A stretch of DNA of 64,000 bases, from contig LRSR01008832.1 of assembly GCA_001579985.1 (NCBI GenBank), forward strand, positions 62,001 to 126,000, written 5' to 3'. Below, piece by piece: positions 22,201-33,246 of this stretch (positions are counted from its first letter, which is position 1; each line of letters starts with the position of its first letter). This stretch comes from Hypsibius dujardini. Lineage: Eukaryota > Tardigrada > Eutardigrada > Parachela > Hypsibiidae. The notes beneath the pieces were generated by a model that was given only the letters and a program-made list of their open reading frames with translations, had not been told where the DNA came from and made no database searches. Position numbers and translations under genes: made by a program.

Positions 22201-25200
22201 GAACAACTGGAATCAAGTCCTAAAAAAGGGAGATTTTGTTAAGAAATCCAAATATTTACTGTCATTTATGATTTAGGCTAAATATCAGTTGATGATGGTT
22301 AGGTGTGCAACAAACTGAGTTCCCTTATCGGAATCTGACGTCACGTGCTACAGATTGATTGAGCGATTGAGGTGTGGGGCAACGGGCAACAAATGACGTG
22401 CAAAATGACATTAACTATAAACGTAGTTTTCGCTTTTGGAAGTTAGGTTGTTAAATCAGTGCAGGTCGGAAATCGTAAGAATAGAGCAAGTGCACCCGCC
22501 ATCACTCAAGCATAATTCTGGCTTCACATCACGCCAGCCATCACACGCTGTTTCGTGCGCGCGTCCAATGGCCGAAATTGGGGGGGGGCGGGACTTGCAC
22601 CGCGTGAAAGCCGACATTTTTGAATCGCGAAAATGGGCGTAACTTGTGATGATCGGTGATTGGTTGTTACTCAGCACGCACGCGTGAAATCGCGTGTGAT
22701 GGAAAAGTGATGTGAAACCTGTGAAGTGATGTGAAAAGTGATGCCCGAGTGATAGGGTTTCGCACGCCTTCTAATCACGGTTCGTCGTTTTTTTCCATGT
22801 CGCTCTTACAGACTCTTACACTTACATGCAAGGCTAGTAGAGACGAAATTGATAGTTTAAAAATCTTTACAAAAAGTAGGGGCATCATTTCAGCTGGCTA
22901 GTTATTCGGCTACAGCGAAAATGAAGCCGAATGGTAGGAGGGAAGAAACTCGGCGCCCCGAAATTTCGTACCTCTGAATTCGTATGCGGGTACATTCCAT
23001 ACCAAGACATATAGTACCCCGACAATTGGTGATTCCAGACAAATCGTACTACAGGACTTTCCGTACCCTGGCGCAGTACCAACAATAGTACTGGAAAAGG
23101 AAAAGTTAGCCGTCAACCACTGAATGAACATACTTTGAAAAATATTTAAAATAGTAAAAGCCCAACCAATTGGGACTAACGACCTCATACTCCGCTACCC
23201 CGCGGGCGCTCGGAATCCATCACCTTCGTGGCGGCTAGCTTCGCTCGCTCGCGCTCGGGAAACCCATCAAAATATTTCAATTTCAGTGACCTAATAACAT
23301 TACCATTTTTTTCGCCACATGGTTGCAAGTTATTTGTACTTCGCCTTGACTCACAAAACAAATATTCACCGAATACTAATTTATATATATTAATATAATA
23401 TGTAATATAATAATAATACTTTCATTGTGCACCAAAGACCCCTTATTAGGGAGAACAATGACGTCAGCGCCATGTAGGGTAGGGGGCTTGTACTTTGATG
23501 ACGAGCTCTGACGCTAAGGGGGTGGGGGTCCAGTCGTGGCTGACTTCAGCATATATCGTTTCCATTTTTCACCAATTTCCAGCCTCTGCTAGAGTTTTTA
23601 TCCTTTTTGAGCTTTTTGTAGTATTCTCCAACAATTCAACAGAAAAAATCTCGACGGAAACGATGGCGCTTAAACGGGTAGGATAGAAGTGCAATGTTGA
23701 GTTTGTGGCAAAGTTGTCGAACGCGACTTGCCAATAATTATTTTCCGCAGACAAAAAAGGAACCTTTTCTCTACGATGAGTTTATCAAATCGTATTGAGA
23801 CTTTCGCCCGGATTTGGTCAAGAAAGTCCAGCATGAAAAAGTTTTAGAAGATGGAGGGGGTCGGCCCGAGCTGACGTCAGTGCCTGAGGAACATAGGGGG
23901 TCTAGGAATTTCTGACGAGCTCTGACGGAAGGGAGGGGGGAGTAAGGTCGCCTAATATCAGGCGCTGAAGTCATTGTTGAACGCTCCCTTACGAAATGTC
24001 CGAATTGCCCTGGCACGATTTGTCCACTGGTTCGAAGTGTCCAGGGATACGATATGTCTGGGTACAAATTCCGAGGTACGAATCGTCGGGGTACGAGTTT
24101 TCTGGGCACGATGTGTCCGGGCACGAGAAATTCAATGTTAAGTGTCCTCTAGCTCTCCAATAAAAATATTTACACCGGAAGTATATCGCGAGGTACATTG
24201 GGGAGGGTGAATGAGAGCATAAATTTACTCGCAAAAATGAATCTCTTAAGTTTCGCTTTTTTCACCCTGGAGAGTAAAAATGTTCTTCTAGTGCAATTTT
24301 GCTCAGGCGGTATAAAAAGCCACACATATTTCAGAATTTTTTTATTTCGCATATCGCAGTACGAGTAAAATCAAACACAACAGCAAAAAACAACGAAGAG
24401 CCCGTGGAGCCTGGCAGACGGCAATGCGAAATTCGACCAACCCTGGAACTGCTAAACTTGCAGATAGCCCTACCCGATTGATTCATTGATTAGCTCTCCA
24501 AAGATTTGCCTGATGCGTTCAGCCGAGAATTCTGCCGTTGCCTAGCTTAGGTTTGAGTCATAATTATTTTTGTTTAACCCTATATGATTTTCTAATTAAC
24601 CCTATAATTTTAAACACACCCTAATCCCTAAAACGGCAGAAGTCTGAGCAAACGCAGGCGCAAACAAAACCACGCAGAGCCAATCAATAGATCAATCAAA
24701 GTAGTCTACCTGGAAATCATGCAGCTGCAACGGCCGGACGAAATGCAAGGAAAACAATACCAAAAACACGTAACATCCCTTGAGCCTGTACATAATCAAA
24801 CTCCGTTTTTAATTCTGCATTCAAAAAGTATTAAGAATCCATGTTTCAATAACAATGGAAGATCAAAATCGAAGAAAACTAAAAGGACGTCAATTCTGCA
24901 AATGCCAACAAATGCCCGTTTTCAGGCGCTCGTTATTTGGCACGTGATCGAAAATGAAGAAATAAACGTGATCGAAAATAATATCAATCATGATGAAAAT
25001 GTATTCTTAGGCGCGATAAAAACCAAAAGAAACGAAAAACTGCCAAGAAAAGCAAATAATTTGATCGATTTGAAAATAAAATCCTAATTAGTCGCAAGAG
25101 CTTTTTTGTCCTGCAGGACATTTCAAAGACATTTTTCTACCTCTCTTTACACCGGGCATAGTTTTTTACTCTCGTGGAGCAAATTTTGTACCTCCACCAG

Positions 25201-28200
25201 TAAAAATTTACGCCTCCCAATAAACGCCGCGTATAACGGGAGGACATCTGTCTCAGAATATTATTAGGGTAGGGGCGTGAAGATTTCCCGCAACCCCCGT
25301 CGCTTTTTGTTAAAAACTACACCAGCGCTACCTGTCACCCTAACGCACCGTGATTCTATCAATTTCCGACCCGCGCTGATTTTAATTTATTATTACGAAC
25401 CTAAACTTCGTATAATGGGAAATGCTTTTTAATTAAAATGGGAAAACTTTGAGAAATGGGAGACAAAATGGGCGCAACACCGGCTTCTATATTTCATGTT
25501 CATAACACAGCTAATAAAGGGCCTACAGTCAATGACAAGATTGAGTGTAATGGAGGGTCCGGGGGGATGGGCAAAAGGGGCGGAGCGGGGGTGATTTTCA
25601 TACAATCGAACAATCAATCACTTGGTTTGCAGCAGTTGTTTTGTTCCATTTTCAAACAAAAAATGTATTGTCTAGTTTATGTAAAGGATGAAAGCTTTGT
25701 ACAAAATGGATGAAAATTTAAAATTTCATGACATCACCGAGCTGAAGAAACATCAAAAACTAAAAGCTGCTCGATTGTTTGCCCTCTGCCAATTTTGTCA
25801 ATTTTGTTTCCGGTGTTGCTTTTAATTTTTGATGTTTCTTCAGCTCGGTGATGTTATAAAATTTTAAATTTTCATCCATTTTGTACATAGCTTTCATCCT
25901 TTACATAACCTGGACAATGAATTCTTTGTTCTCAATCTTGTCGTTGACTGTATAGGCCAAGCGGCACTTGGGTTGAAGACCGAATTGATTGGATTTCAAT
26001 TTTTTTTGCAACGCTTTTCAACAAGGTTGGAAATCGAGTTAGCTTCGGTTTGAAATCCGGTTTGACTTGATAATTTCAAACGGGAGTTCAAAAGCATTTT
26101 GAAGAGATTGCAGGATTATTTCAATAAAATTTACCAATTTTCGGTTACTTACCATATAACGCAACTAATAAAAATCAGGTACCTGACCTGTTTGGCAAAG
26201 ATGATCTGCGGGTCCGCAGTAGATTCGGGGAAGAAGCAGTGCGCCGCGGTGAGGATGGTGGACGGTCCGATGATGGTTCCGCCGCAGCTGCTGACGCCAT
26301 CAGCGACGAACTCCATCGAGAGCGTCACCTGAGGCGTTTCAAAACAACACACAGCGAACTTGTGAGTTAACGATGTATCACATAAAAAAGTTCCGCATCT
26401 TCAGCTATTAACAATAACTCGATCAGCTCATGTATTTATATATACCGGGTAAATTCAATCGAAAAAGCCTCCAAAAAAGGGTTACCAAAATGTATTCCCT
26501 CTGATCTATCGCTATATTACGAAATCATTATGACCAGCGTGAATTTAGTAACATCTAAAAATAACACACCAATTACGTGCTCATTTTACGTACCCCGAAT
26601 AATGGGACTTTAATGGACGAATAATGGGACGGAAGTTTTTCTTAAATTGTTTTCGTAGCTGTAATTTGATAAAACAGCTTTCCTGTCTTGACTGATTTGC
26701 TAAACATTTAGTTCGGAAATGCTTATACGAGTACATTAACGTCACAGAACGACAAATATAGGGTCAATCGACCACTGGTCAGTAATCCCGATAATATGAT
26801 AATCTTCTTGATATTATATTTTTTTATCTAACTTGGGTGTAGAATAAATTAGTGTTGTTTATATACGGTGGCCTCTCCAAATTTAACTAAATTTAATAAT
26901 AAATTTAAATTGACTGGAGAACTCAATTTAAGAAGTCTTTTCGTCCATTGAAAAAGATTAATCAAATTCGTATTTAAAATGGCTAAAAAAATGTTTTCCT
27001 TCCTCTTTTTCAATAGACGAAAAGACTTGCGTACGATTTTTATTTATTTAGCTTATTCCAATTTAATAAAAAATAAAAAGCGGATAATTTTCAATTAAAA
27101 ATAAAATAAAAATCGATCTTATTTAAAATGAAAAGGTCGTTTTTAAATATTTTAAATATTATTATAAATACATTTAAACAATAGTAGTGTAACTGTCAAT
27201 CAGGCGCGGGCTTACCTGCCAACACAGCTGGTCCCGCTCTGCCACGGTCCCACCGAGGATCCTCGGTAAGACCAAGTGTGAACGATTGTTTACAGGAAAT
27301 TCGTCGCTAAGGTTGGTGGAGGCCTTGGCTGAGATGGTGATTTTTCCGGTACCCGGCAGACCGCACGTTCGGCCCCCGTCTGGGGCTTTGGTTGAGCCGT
27401 AGCCATAAGCAACCACCATGGAACTCCATCCTGCAGAAACAACAAAAAATTGAACCGATCGATCATCTTGCCCAGCATAATTTATGACGCAAAAAAATAC
27501 TAAACAGCTGAACGAAAAAATTAAACAAAATACATCAACGCTTTTAGTAACCCAATTTTCAGTGTTAGTTCCTTTTAGCTTCGCAGGACTGAACTAAAAG
27601 AATTAGTTACTGGAGATTGAACTGGGAAAAATTTAAGAAAAAATAGACTCGGTTAACTAGTTTTCAGTAAAACTAGATTAAAAATAGTGTTAGTTGCAAA
27701 CAATAAAAAAATAAATTAAAAATCTTCAGTTAACAAACAAAACTCACTCGGGCAGTAATGGAGATTTTCCCTCCCGATCGACTTGAGTTTTTTTTCGCAA
27801 ATAGCTATCTATTAATCATGATTTATCATTGGGGTCTCCGCGTGGAAATCACATTACCGGTTTCAGAAAAGAATAAGAAAGAAAAAGACTTCCCCTAGCG
27901 AGTTCATGTTGTGAACGGGTGCTTGATTGATTGAAAGCTCAATATTGTCCTTGATTTTCACTGTAAAAAATGTCGATTTTGAAACATGCATTTAAAACAT
28001 GTGTTTTAATACTTTCCCATACCAAATTCAATTTGGAGTCGATCCGCATTAGCTGAATATTTTTCAAGTGTCAGGGGGCGGAGCTGTAGGCCAGCTCTGG
28101 AAAGCTACTATCGAATTTCTTGTCCTTTTTTAGAAATAGACACAACTCCGCCCCCTGACACCTGCAAAATATTGAGCTAATGCCGATCCACTCCAAATTG

Positions 28201-28778
28201 AATTTGGCATGAAAAAATATAAAAACGCATGTTTTGAATGTAGTTTTAAAAATCGAAATTGTTTACAACGAAAATAAAGGAAAATAGTGAACGTTCAATC
28301 AATCAAGCACCCGCTCACAGCACAACCTCGCTGGGAAGTCTTTTTCTTCCTTATTCTTTTCTGAAACCGGTAATGTGATTTCCACGCGGAGACCCCAATG
28401 ATAAATCGCGATAAATAGGCAGCTAATCTCCATTAAATCTCCATTACTGCCCTAGTCAGACAAAGAAGACTACCTGCCGGTAAGCTGGCCAGTTTTAGTG
28501 TTTGCCATCCATCAGTGGATATTAACACAGATAAAATATATTATAGTAGACATATTACGATATTAAACAAAAGGCAGCAAAATCCATTTCCATTAAAACT
28601 CGGCTAAAAATCTGAGTTACTAATAAAGAAACTGTCAAAAATGAATATAAGATACTTTAAGACTTTGCCATATTGGCTAAAAATGTAATGTTAAACGCGT
28701 TTTTTCCAGTGGTATGAATACAAAATATAACTTACCTATAATGGCTATGAAAAAGGCAAGCATATGCAGAGGAGCCAT
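16279..28778 (-). CDS. Chymotrypsin-fold (S1 family) serine protease, secreted
   Basis: Five exons with matching phases: 28778-28736, 27430-27216, 26328-26188, 21991-21721 and 16607-16279, giving 332 residues. Exon 1 is a signal peptide (MAPLHMLAFFIAII). The activation site RILGGTVAERDQLCWQ matches the R-I-V-G-G pattern, so a zymogen is expected. The catalytic triad is present: His116 in LTAAHC, Asp177 in ENDIAVLK and Ser275 in FDSGGPL. Two positions are unusual. Chymotrypsin-193, normally the oxyanion-hole Gly of GDSGGP, is Phe. Position 189 at the base of the S1 pocket is Ser, as in chymotrypsin, not the Asp of trypsin. Introns of 0.9-5.1 kb hold satellites and foldback elements. The next gene upstream on the same strand starts beyond 29.7 kb. 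Substrate unknown. Confidence 0.85.
16849..17243. mobile_element. Inverted-repeat element, foldback family C, copy 1
   Basis: Arms of about 120-140 bp: left TTTCGCATAAAAGTTGGCTG pairs with right CAACTAACTTTTATGCGAAA, and AATTTTTTCAAAAAAT in the left arm is mirrored in the right. The right arm contains GTGACGTCAC. The core shares words with the element at 33247-33956 (ATCCCATCCCAAAATA; TGACGTCA flanked by TTTTTCAAAAAA). Within the last protease intron. Confidence 0.75.
17244..19640. other. Intronic sequence of the protease gene, no further gene seen
   Basis: It holds motifs such as TGCTTGATTGATTGAT (17250) that recur near other repeats in the window. The open frames here are short and match no family. 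Confidence 0.35.
19641..20000. repeat. (ACAGAC)n hexanucleotide array, degenerate edges
   Basis: The core at about 19808-19920 is nearly perfect, with degenerate ACAGAC-type units on either side. Confidence 0.93.
20040..20790. repeat. 12-bp minisatellite, AACGGTGGATCC-type
   Basis: About 60 diverged 12-base units. Because 12 is a multiple of three, frames stay open on both strands, including 222 codons of Thr-Val-Asp-Pro repeats at 20101-20769. It sits inside a protease intron, and no start context or splice support argues for coding. Confidence 0.92.
20791..21720. other. Intronic, no feature recognised
   Basis: Intron sequence between the minisatellite and protease exon 4. Confidence 0.35.
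22485..22775. repeat. Degenerate inverted repeat
   Basis: CCATCACTCAAGCAT, TTCACATCAC and CCATCACACGC near 22500-22555 recur inverted near 22690-22762. The arms are imperfect. The element lies in a protease intron. Confidence 0.45.
22776..23442. other. Intronic, degenerate repeats
   Basis: Around 22930-23090 there are loosely repeated GTACCCCGACAA-like words, similar in style to 24010-24130. No gene was seen. Confidence 0.3.
23443..23993. mobile_element. About 550-bp element with terminal inverted repeats (TIR family D)
   Basis: The left end reads TTAGGGAGAACAATGACGTC then AGCGCC; the right end, reversed, reads TAAGGGAGCG then AACAATGACTTCAGCGCC. Two internal copies of GACGAGCTCTGACG are followed by G-rich runs. 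Related sequence occurs at 11990-12115. No transposase. Confidence 0.6.
24436..25061 (+). repeat. Interspersed repeat family B, copy 2, with a 122-codon ORF
   Basis: Matches 8971-9598 over its whole length. Here an ATG at 24719 opens 122 codons, ending at 25087 just past the repeat. The protein is Lys/Asn-rich and resembles nothing I recognise. Because copy 1 has an in-frame stop and the codon use is AT-driven, coding is not established. Confidence 0.85.
25519..25958. mobile_element. Inverted-repeat element with asymmetric arm insertion
   Basis: The left end GGGCCTACAGTCAATGACAA pairs with the right end TTGTCGTTGACTGTATAGGC. Inner arms pair CATCACCGAGCTGAAGAAAC with GTTTCTTCAGCTCGGTGATG. The left arm carries about 100 extra bases (around 25550-25655) absent from the right arm. 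No coding capacity. In a protease intron. Confidence 0.8.
26350..27190. other. Intronic AT-rich sequence
   Basis: Protease intron 2; no further feature recognised. Confidence 0.4.
27750..28452. mobile_element. 703-bp foldback element with about 300-bp arms
   Basis: The outer ends read GGGCAGTAATGGAGATT and its reverse complement. The arms stay well paired inward: GGGGTCTCCGCGTGGAAATC at 27833 matches GATTTCCACGCGGAGACCCC at 28377, and TGCTTGATTGATTGAA pairs with TTCAATCAATCAAGCA. The hinge of about 60-100 bp lies around 28090-28150. No ORF. No target duplication was recognised. In intron 1 of the protease. Confidence 0.88.
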
Positions 28779-29110
28779 GGTGCTCAACGTATAAATATAT
28801 AAATGAAATGCTTAGCAAATATTGAGAAATATTGATGTCGCCGGATTGTACAGAATCTGTATACGAGTACCGTAGTTTTGACCATGTCACTTTCCTACCC
28901 ATATGCAAAGAATTATCGCGTCAGAGAGTGCTGATATATTTTTATTAACCGCTTGCATTAATCAAGTTACTAGTACGTCAACTTTCAATGATGGCGTGGT
29001 TCGATAACCCAGTTCGGTATATGCCACATTTACACGGAGAACCGCAAGGCATTGTCGATCCATCAATCTGCTACATGCTGCAGATTGCGGCTAGAGTTAG
29101 TCGACGCGAC

Positions 29111-29779
29111 TGCAACAGCACTGACAGATAGAAGGGTACGGCACGTGGACTTGTACGCTAGTCAAAAACCGGACCGGACCGTTCAACCGAACCGGTTCAA
29201 AAATCAGTTTATCCGGTCCGGTTCGGAAAAAAACCCCACAAAAAACGGAAGCGATTATATGCAAAAACGGAACCGAACCGGTTAGAAACAGAGTACTAAC
29301 AGGGTACTAACCCTAGGAACAAGGGGGGCACATCACATCCGTTGCATGTGTCAGGACATGCGACCCTAGAGGGCGTTGAAACGTATTGATTAATTGATTG
29401 ATGTTTTAACCAAATGGCGCAAACAAATGCAAGAAACAGTTTTCATCGGCTGATTTTTGTCTCACCCGACGGTGGACAGTGTTCAGCTAAAAAGACGAGT
29501 TTGCCAAAGTCGCTCAAAAAATTGAATTTTTTTTTCTCAATAAAATGGAACTATGCAAAGAAAAAATACTGTTGGCACTCAAATCGAGTCCGATCTCGTA
29601 CGGGCGTTAATGGGTTAACTCCCCCTATGAAATATCACACATGAAAGTATTCATACAGTAAACAAGCGAACAAGAACACGACGAACCAACAAAGTAACTG
29701 CCAAAAAACTTATAAAATAAAAATAAAAAATAAAGCAAATAAAAAGAAGTAAAAAAGAGGTCCAGATGAAAAAGACTCC
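29111..29779. other. Intergenic, no gene seen
   Basis: Contains a short GGACCGGACC/ACCGAACCGGTT-type degenerate repeat at 29165-29285. Nothing else was assigned. Confidence 0.35.
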
Positions 29780-31656
29780 TTAAAATTTTCCGTTTTGATT
29801 TTTCCACTCGCTCGGCGGTGGGATACTCTGTTCGGTGTCCCAATGCTCCACCCACTTTCCATCCTTCGCGCGATAAATGTCATACACCGCCTTCGGCTGC
29901 GGACCAAAGAACCCTTCGCTGGTAATCATGACAAAATTACCCTCCACAAAGACCTGTCGACGCGTCGTCAGGTTGACCGCGCAGCCTTCCGCCGCGAGAG
30001 CCTGTAGACCGGCACTAATTCCGGCCACACCGTCTGCCCAGGCCGGGTCGTGTTGGATGGGCGCGTTGTTGGGCCCGTAAAAGAGCGGGATGGCAGTGAG
30101 ATTATTCCCCACCAAGACAATGTCCCGGAAGCTGTGGGCAAGTGCGCGATTGGCCTCGGTCTTGTCCAGGTCTGTCGCTTTTGTCGGACCGCCCGTCATG
30201 GTGTGGCCGCCGACGTTGGGCTTCCCAGGGTTGATCTGGTAGTTTTGCCAGTGCTCCGCGATCAGGCCGTTCTCGAAGCGATGTGTGTCCCAACCGGAAT
30301 ACGGAACGCCCGAGAAGGTGTAGTCCGAGTTGGAAAAGACGATGTTTCCGTCCTGAAAGTATTGTCGTTATTTTCAAATACCGATTGTTGCAATGCGGAT
30401 AAGATGGAAAACCAATTTCAATTCTTGAAAACAGACGTGGAACTAAAAAAATAGGTATGTTGTAGAAAAGTCGCCTAGTTTGGAATTTTAAATAAGCTTT
30501 AAATAGTTTGACTATGAATAAAAATACATTTTTGAGAATTTTAAATAGGATAATAATGCAGTTAATTTAACAAAAATTATTGTATGTGCAAAACGCATGC
30601 GTAATTTTGGTACTTATAATAACGGCATATCATTTGATTGCATTTAAATAACAACACATGAAAGATGCGGAATGTAAGGGAGAAATAAGTTTTGGATCTG
30701 CACAACGCGCATAATTTCGACAGTTTTAATGATGCTTTAAATTATTAGGCTGCCAAAATAACTATTATTCCGAGAATTATAAATTCAACAATGATGCAGT
30801 GTATTTAGCAAAAACTCGTGTATGTGAAAAACTAATAATTTCGTTATTTACAACAATAGAATATCTTTTGACTGCAGTTAATTAACAATACCTGCAAGAT
30901 GAGTAATGTAAGTAACAAACTAGTTTTATATTTAGAAAACCCGCATAATTTTGGAATAAAAATAAAGCTTTACGTAATTAAACTTTAAACAAAAACTACA
31001 TTTTGGAGGATTTACATAAAATAATTGCGCATTTTATTTAATAAAAAGTATTGTATTTGAAACATTTATACTATCGGCATTTTAAACAGTACATCCTTAA
31101 ATTGTTCGATTTTTAAATAAAATTGTCCTTTTCAAAATTTAAGTATGATAATGGAGCATTATATTTATTTTAAAGGAATAGTATTAATTAAAAACTCCAC
31201 ATTTTGGATATGTAAAGTAAGCCCTTGCTAGCCCTTGCTAAAATAAATTCCTCCTTTTGAGGATTCCCAGTAAACTCTTTACGCAGCGCAGTAAAAAACA
31301 ACTTTACTCTCTCAGTCAATTATTTAGAATATCCTTTAAGAGTTATACTTGCACAACAATCATACCTGAAAGATACGGATAGTGTTAACGGTGGCTGTTC
31401 CGTTAAGCGCCGTGACGTAGGCTTGCAGCCCAGCTACACCGTCGGCGATGGCCAAATCGTGCTGGATAAATTTGGCCGAGTAGGCGGCGGGATTAACCAC
31501 ACCGGTTTGGAAGGATTTTAGGGCATCGAAGGCTTTTTGCTTTTCCGGAGTGTTGAGGACCAGATCGCCGTTGTCATTATATCCAGCCTTGGATGGGTTG
31601 AAGAATAAGAGTAGGGAAATGAGTAAGTCAGTAAAACGGAAGTGATATCCGATCAT
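29780..31656 (-). CDS. Secreted protein with two SnoaL/NTF2-like domains
   Basis: Two exons, 31656-31366 and 30352-29780, join in phase 0 to give 287 residues. The N-terminus MIGYHFRFTDLLISLLLFFN is a signal peptide. Domain 1 has AKFIQHDLAIADGVAG and ends near GLIAEHWQNYQ. Domain 2 has APIQHDPAWADGVAG and ends KWVEHWDTEQ. Both patterns (Y/F-I-Q-H-x4-DG and E-H-W-D-x-x-Q) are those of the SnoaL-like polyketide-cyclase branch of the NTF2 fold, common in bacteria. The activity is unknown; cone-fold members are enzymes or binding proteins. Two copies in tandem with a signal peptide is an unusual form. A bacterial origin by transfer is possible but untested; the intron shows it is a eukaryotic gene now. 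The intron is about 1 kb and AT-rich. Confidence 0.85.
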
Positions 31657-31844
31657 TTTGGAGACAACGATGATTGAAGGATCTGCAGCAGAAATGGTTT
31701 TCTGTTTCGAAATGTGACTACAGTATTCGATGGGCTTGTTTTAGGCGCCTAAACTATCAAGCTGTACTGCTACGATCGCCACTCGGTGACTGGCCTTCAA
31801 TCGGCCAACAGTTCAGTCTGTCAGTCTGAGAAAGAGAGAGAGAT

Positions 31845-32575
31845 CCACTTGGTCGACAATAGAGAGGTTGAAGCATTTCGGCGTAAGAGTAGCGTATAAA
31901 AAGTGTACGCTTGCTTAGGGATGGCATAAAATGTAAAATGTAAAATGTAAAATGTAAAATTCAAATCGAAAAGGAGTGATAAGAAATCAAATGATCAAAT
32001 GATTTCTAAAATCAAATCAAATCAAGCTATAGCTTTTCGTCATTTGATGCCATCCCTACTTCTATTGACGTACGCGAATGGTTTTTTAACGGACGAAGAA
32101 TTTAGTTATTCGAACGGTGGTATGCGCGACAAAAATCGGCCTCAAAATTTTCTATTTCAGTTGAATTCATTGTTTTTTACAACCCAGGTGGCTAGTTGCT
32201 ACTGTTGCTGAGAATTTTGAGTCAAATTCCAGTAAATTGACCAGGGTTAAGTATACTGAATTGTCCTTACGCCGTGCTTACGTCGCCGCGTAAGGCCCAC
32301 TGCTCCTTACGACGGGGGTAACGCATGCGGCGTAAGAGGTAAGTTTGGCCACGCCCGCGCACGATTTCAATTGGTCGATTTCTTTACGCTTACTCTTACG
32401 CGCATTGCTTCAACCTCTCTAATACGGCTCACTCATAGATTTCTCTTTGATGGCAGCAGCTTGATTGATTTCCAGAAGTGCTATAGTATAATAGAATGTA
32501 GTATAGCAAATCAAACAATCAAGCACCTGCCATCAAGGAGAAACCCATGAGTAAGCCGATTTATCGACCAAGTGG
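31845..32575. mobile_element. Inverted-repeat (hairpin) element interrupted by a Tc1/mariner-type MITE
   Basis: The left outer arm CCACTTGGTCGACAA and the right outer arm TTATCGACCAAGTGG are reverse complements with one mismatch. They continue inward on the right side of the MITE as GGCTCACTCATAGATTTCTC versus GAGAAACCCATGAGTAAGCC. The left arm is split by the MITE at 31862-32419. A (AAAATGT)n run lies at 31927-31957. Confidence 0.7.
31862..32419. mobile_element. 558-bp MITE, TA target duplication
   Basis: Terminal inverted repeats GAGAGGTTGAAGCA... and ...TGCTTCAACCTCTC, extending about 30 bp with GCGTAAGAGTA/TACTCTTACGC. TA dinucleotides flank both ends, as in Tc1/mariner insertions. No transposase. 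Confidence 0.82.
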
Positions 32576-32737
32576 AGGGTGAGCCAAAAAACACACTTTG
32601 TCTCATACTGTAGTTCGCTTACTGAAAATCTCATAAAAACAATGGTGGTACATAAAAGCGCTAGAAGGAGAATACGATGCTACTGCCCATCTGTCCGGAT
32701 AACGGTAAAATGTCTCTGTATTTAGGGTACACTAATG

Positions 32738-32996
32738 AACGGTCGTATGGCGGATCTACAAGGCGAAAGATGATTTACTCGAGCCCATTAGACCAGCCAT
32801 GTTTCTGCAGTATCCGCATCTGCGACCTTCAACGGAATTAATGCAGCGCTGTCCGTCCACGTGCGGACGAAGATTTGAACGACTTTTTTGCCTTCAGCAC
32901 AATAGATCGCAGATAAGACAAATGCGCAAATGTCCGTCAGAATGGCTGAAGGAGGACGTCAAAGAGCACCTGATTAACTCGATGCTGTTTTGGTGA
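32738..32996 (+). other. Open frame with a possible C2H2-like pattern, uncertain
   Basis: It reads YPHLRPSTELMQRCPSTCGR, then RFERLFCLQHNRS, then RKCPSEW before a stop. CP-x2-CGRRF-x5-L-x2-H resembles the first half of a C2H2 finger, but a second His is missing. No splice partner was found. It may be an exon remnant or chance. Confidence 0.2.
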
Positions 32997-33246
32997 CGTC
33001 CTCTTGAAAAAGACTATCTGAAATATAGTTACAATCGATAACTGTTACATTTTCTATCTTAAATGCCGTTCCACGTTGCGTAAGAAAGCAGTTTGTATTG
33101 TAACCATTTTTACTCCCTGAGGTAAAAAGATTACCAAACAGTGTACCATTTATGACACCAATTTTATTGGGACTTTTAGAAGTTTTTCCAGAGTAAGTTT
33201 AAAAAGGCTGGAAATGGAGAAAATCTTGTCGATTTCAATAGTTTTG

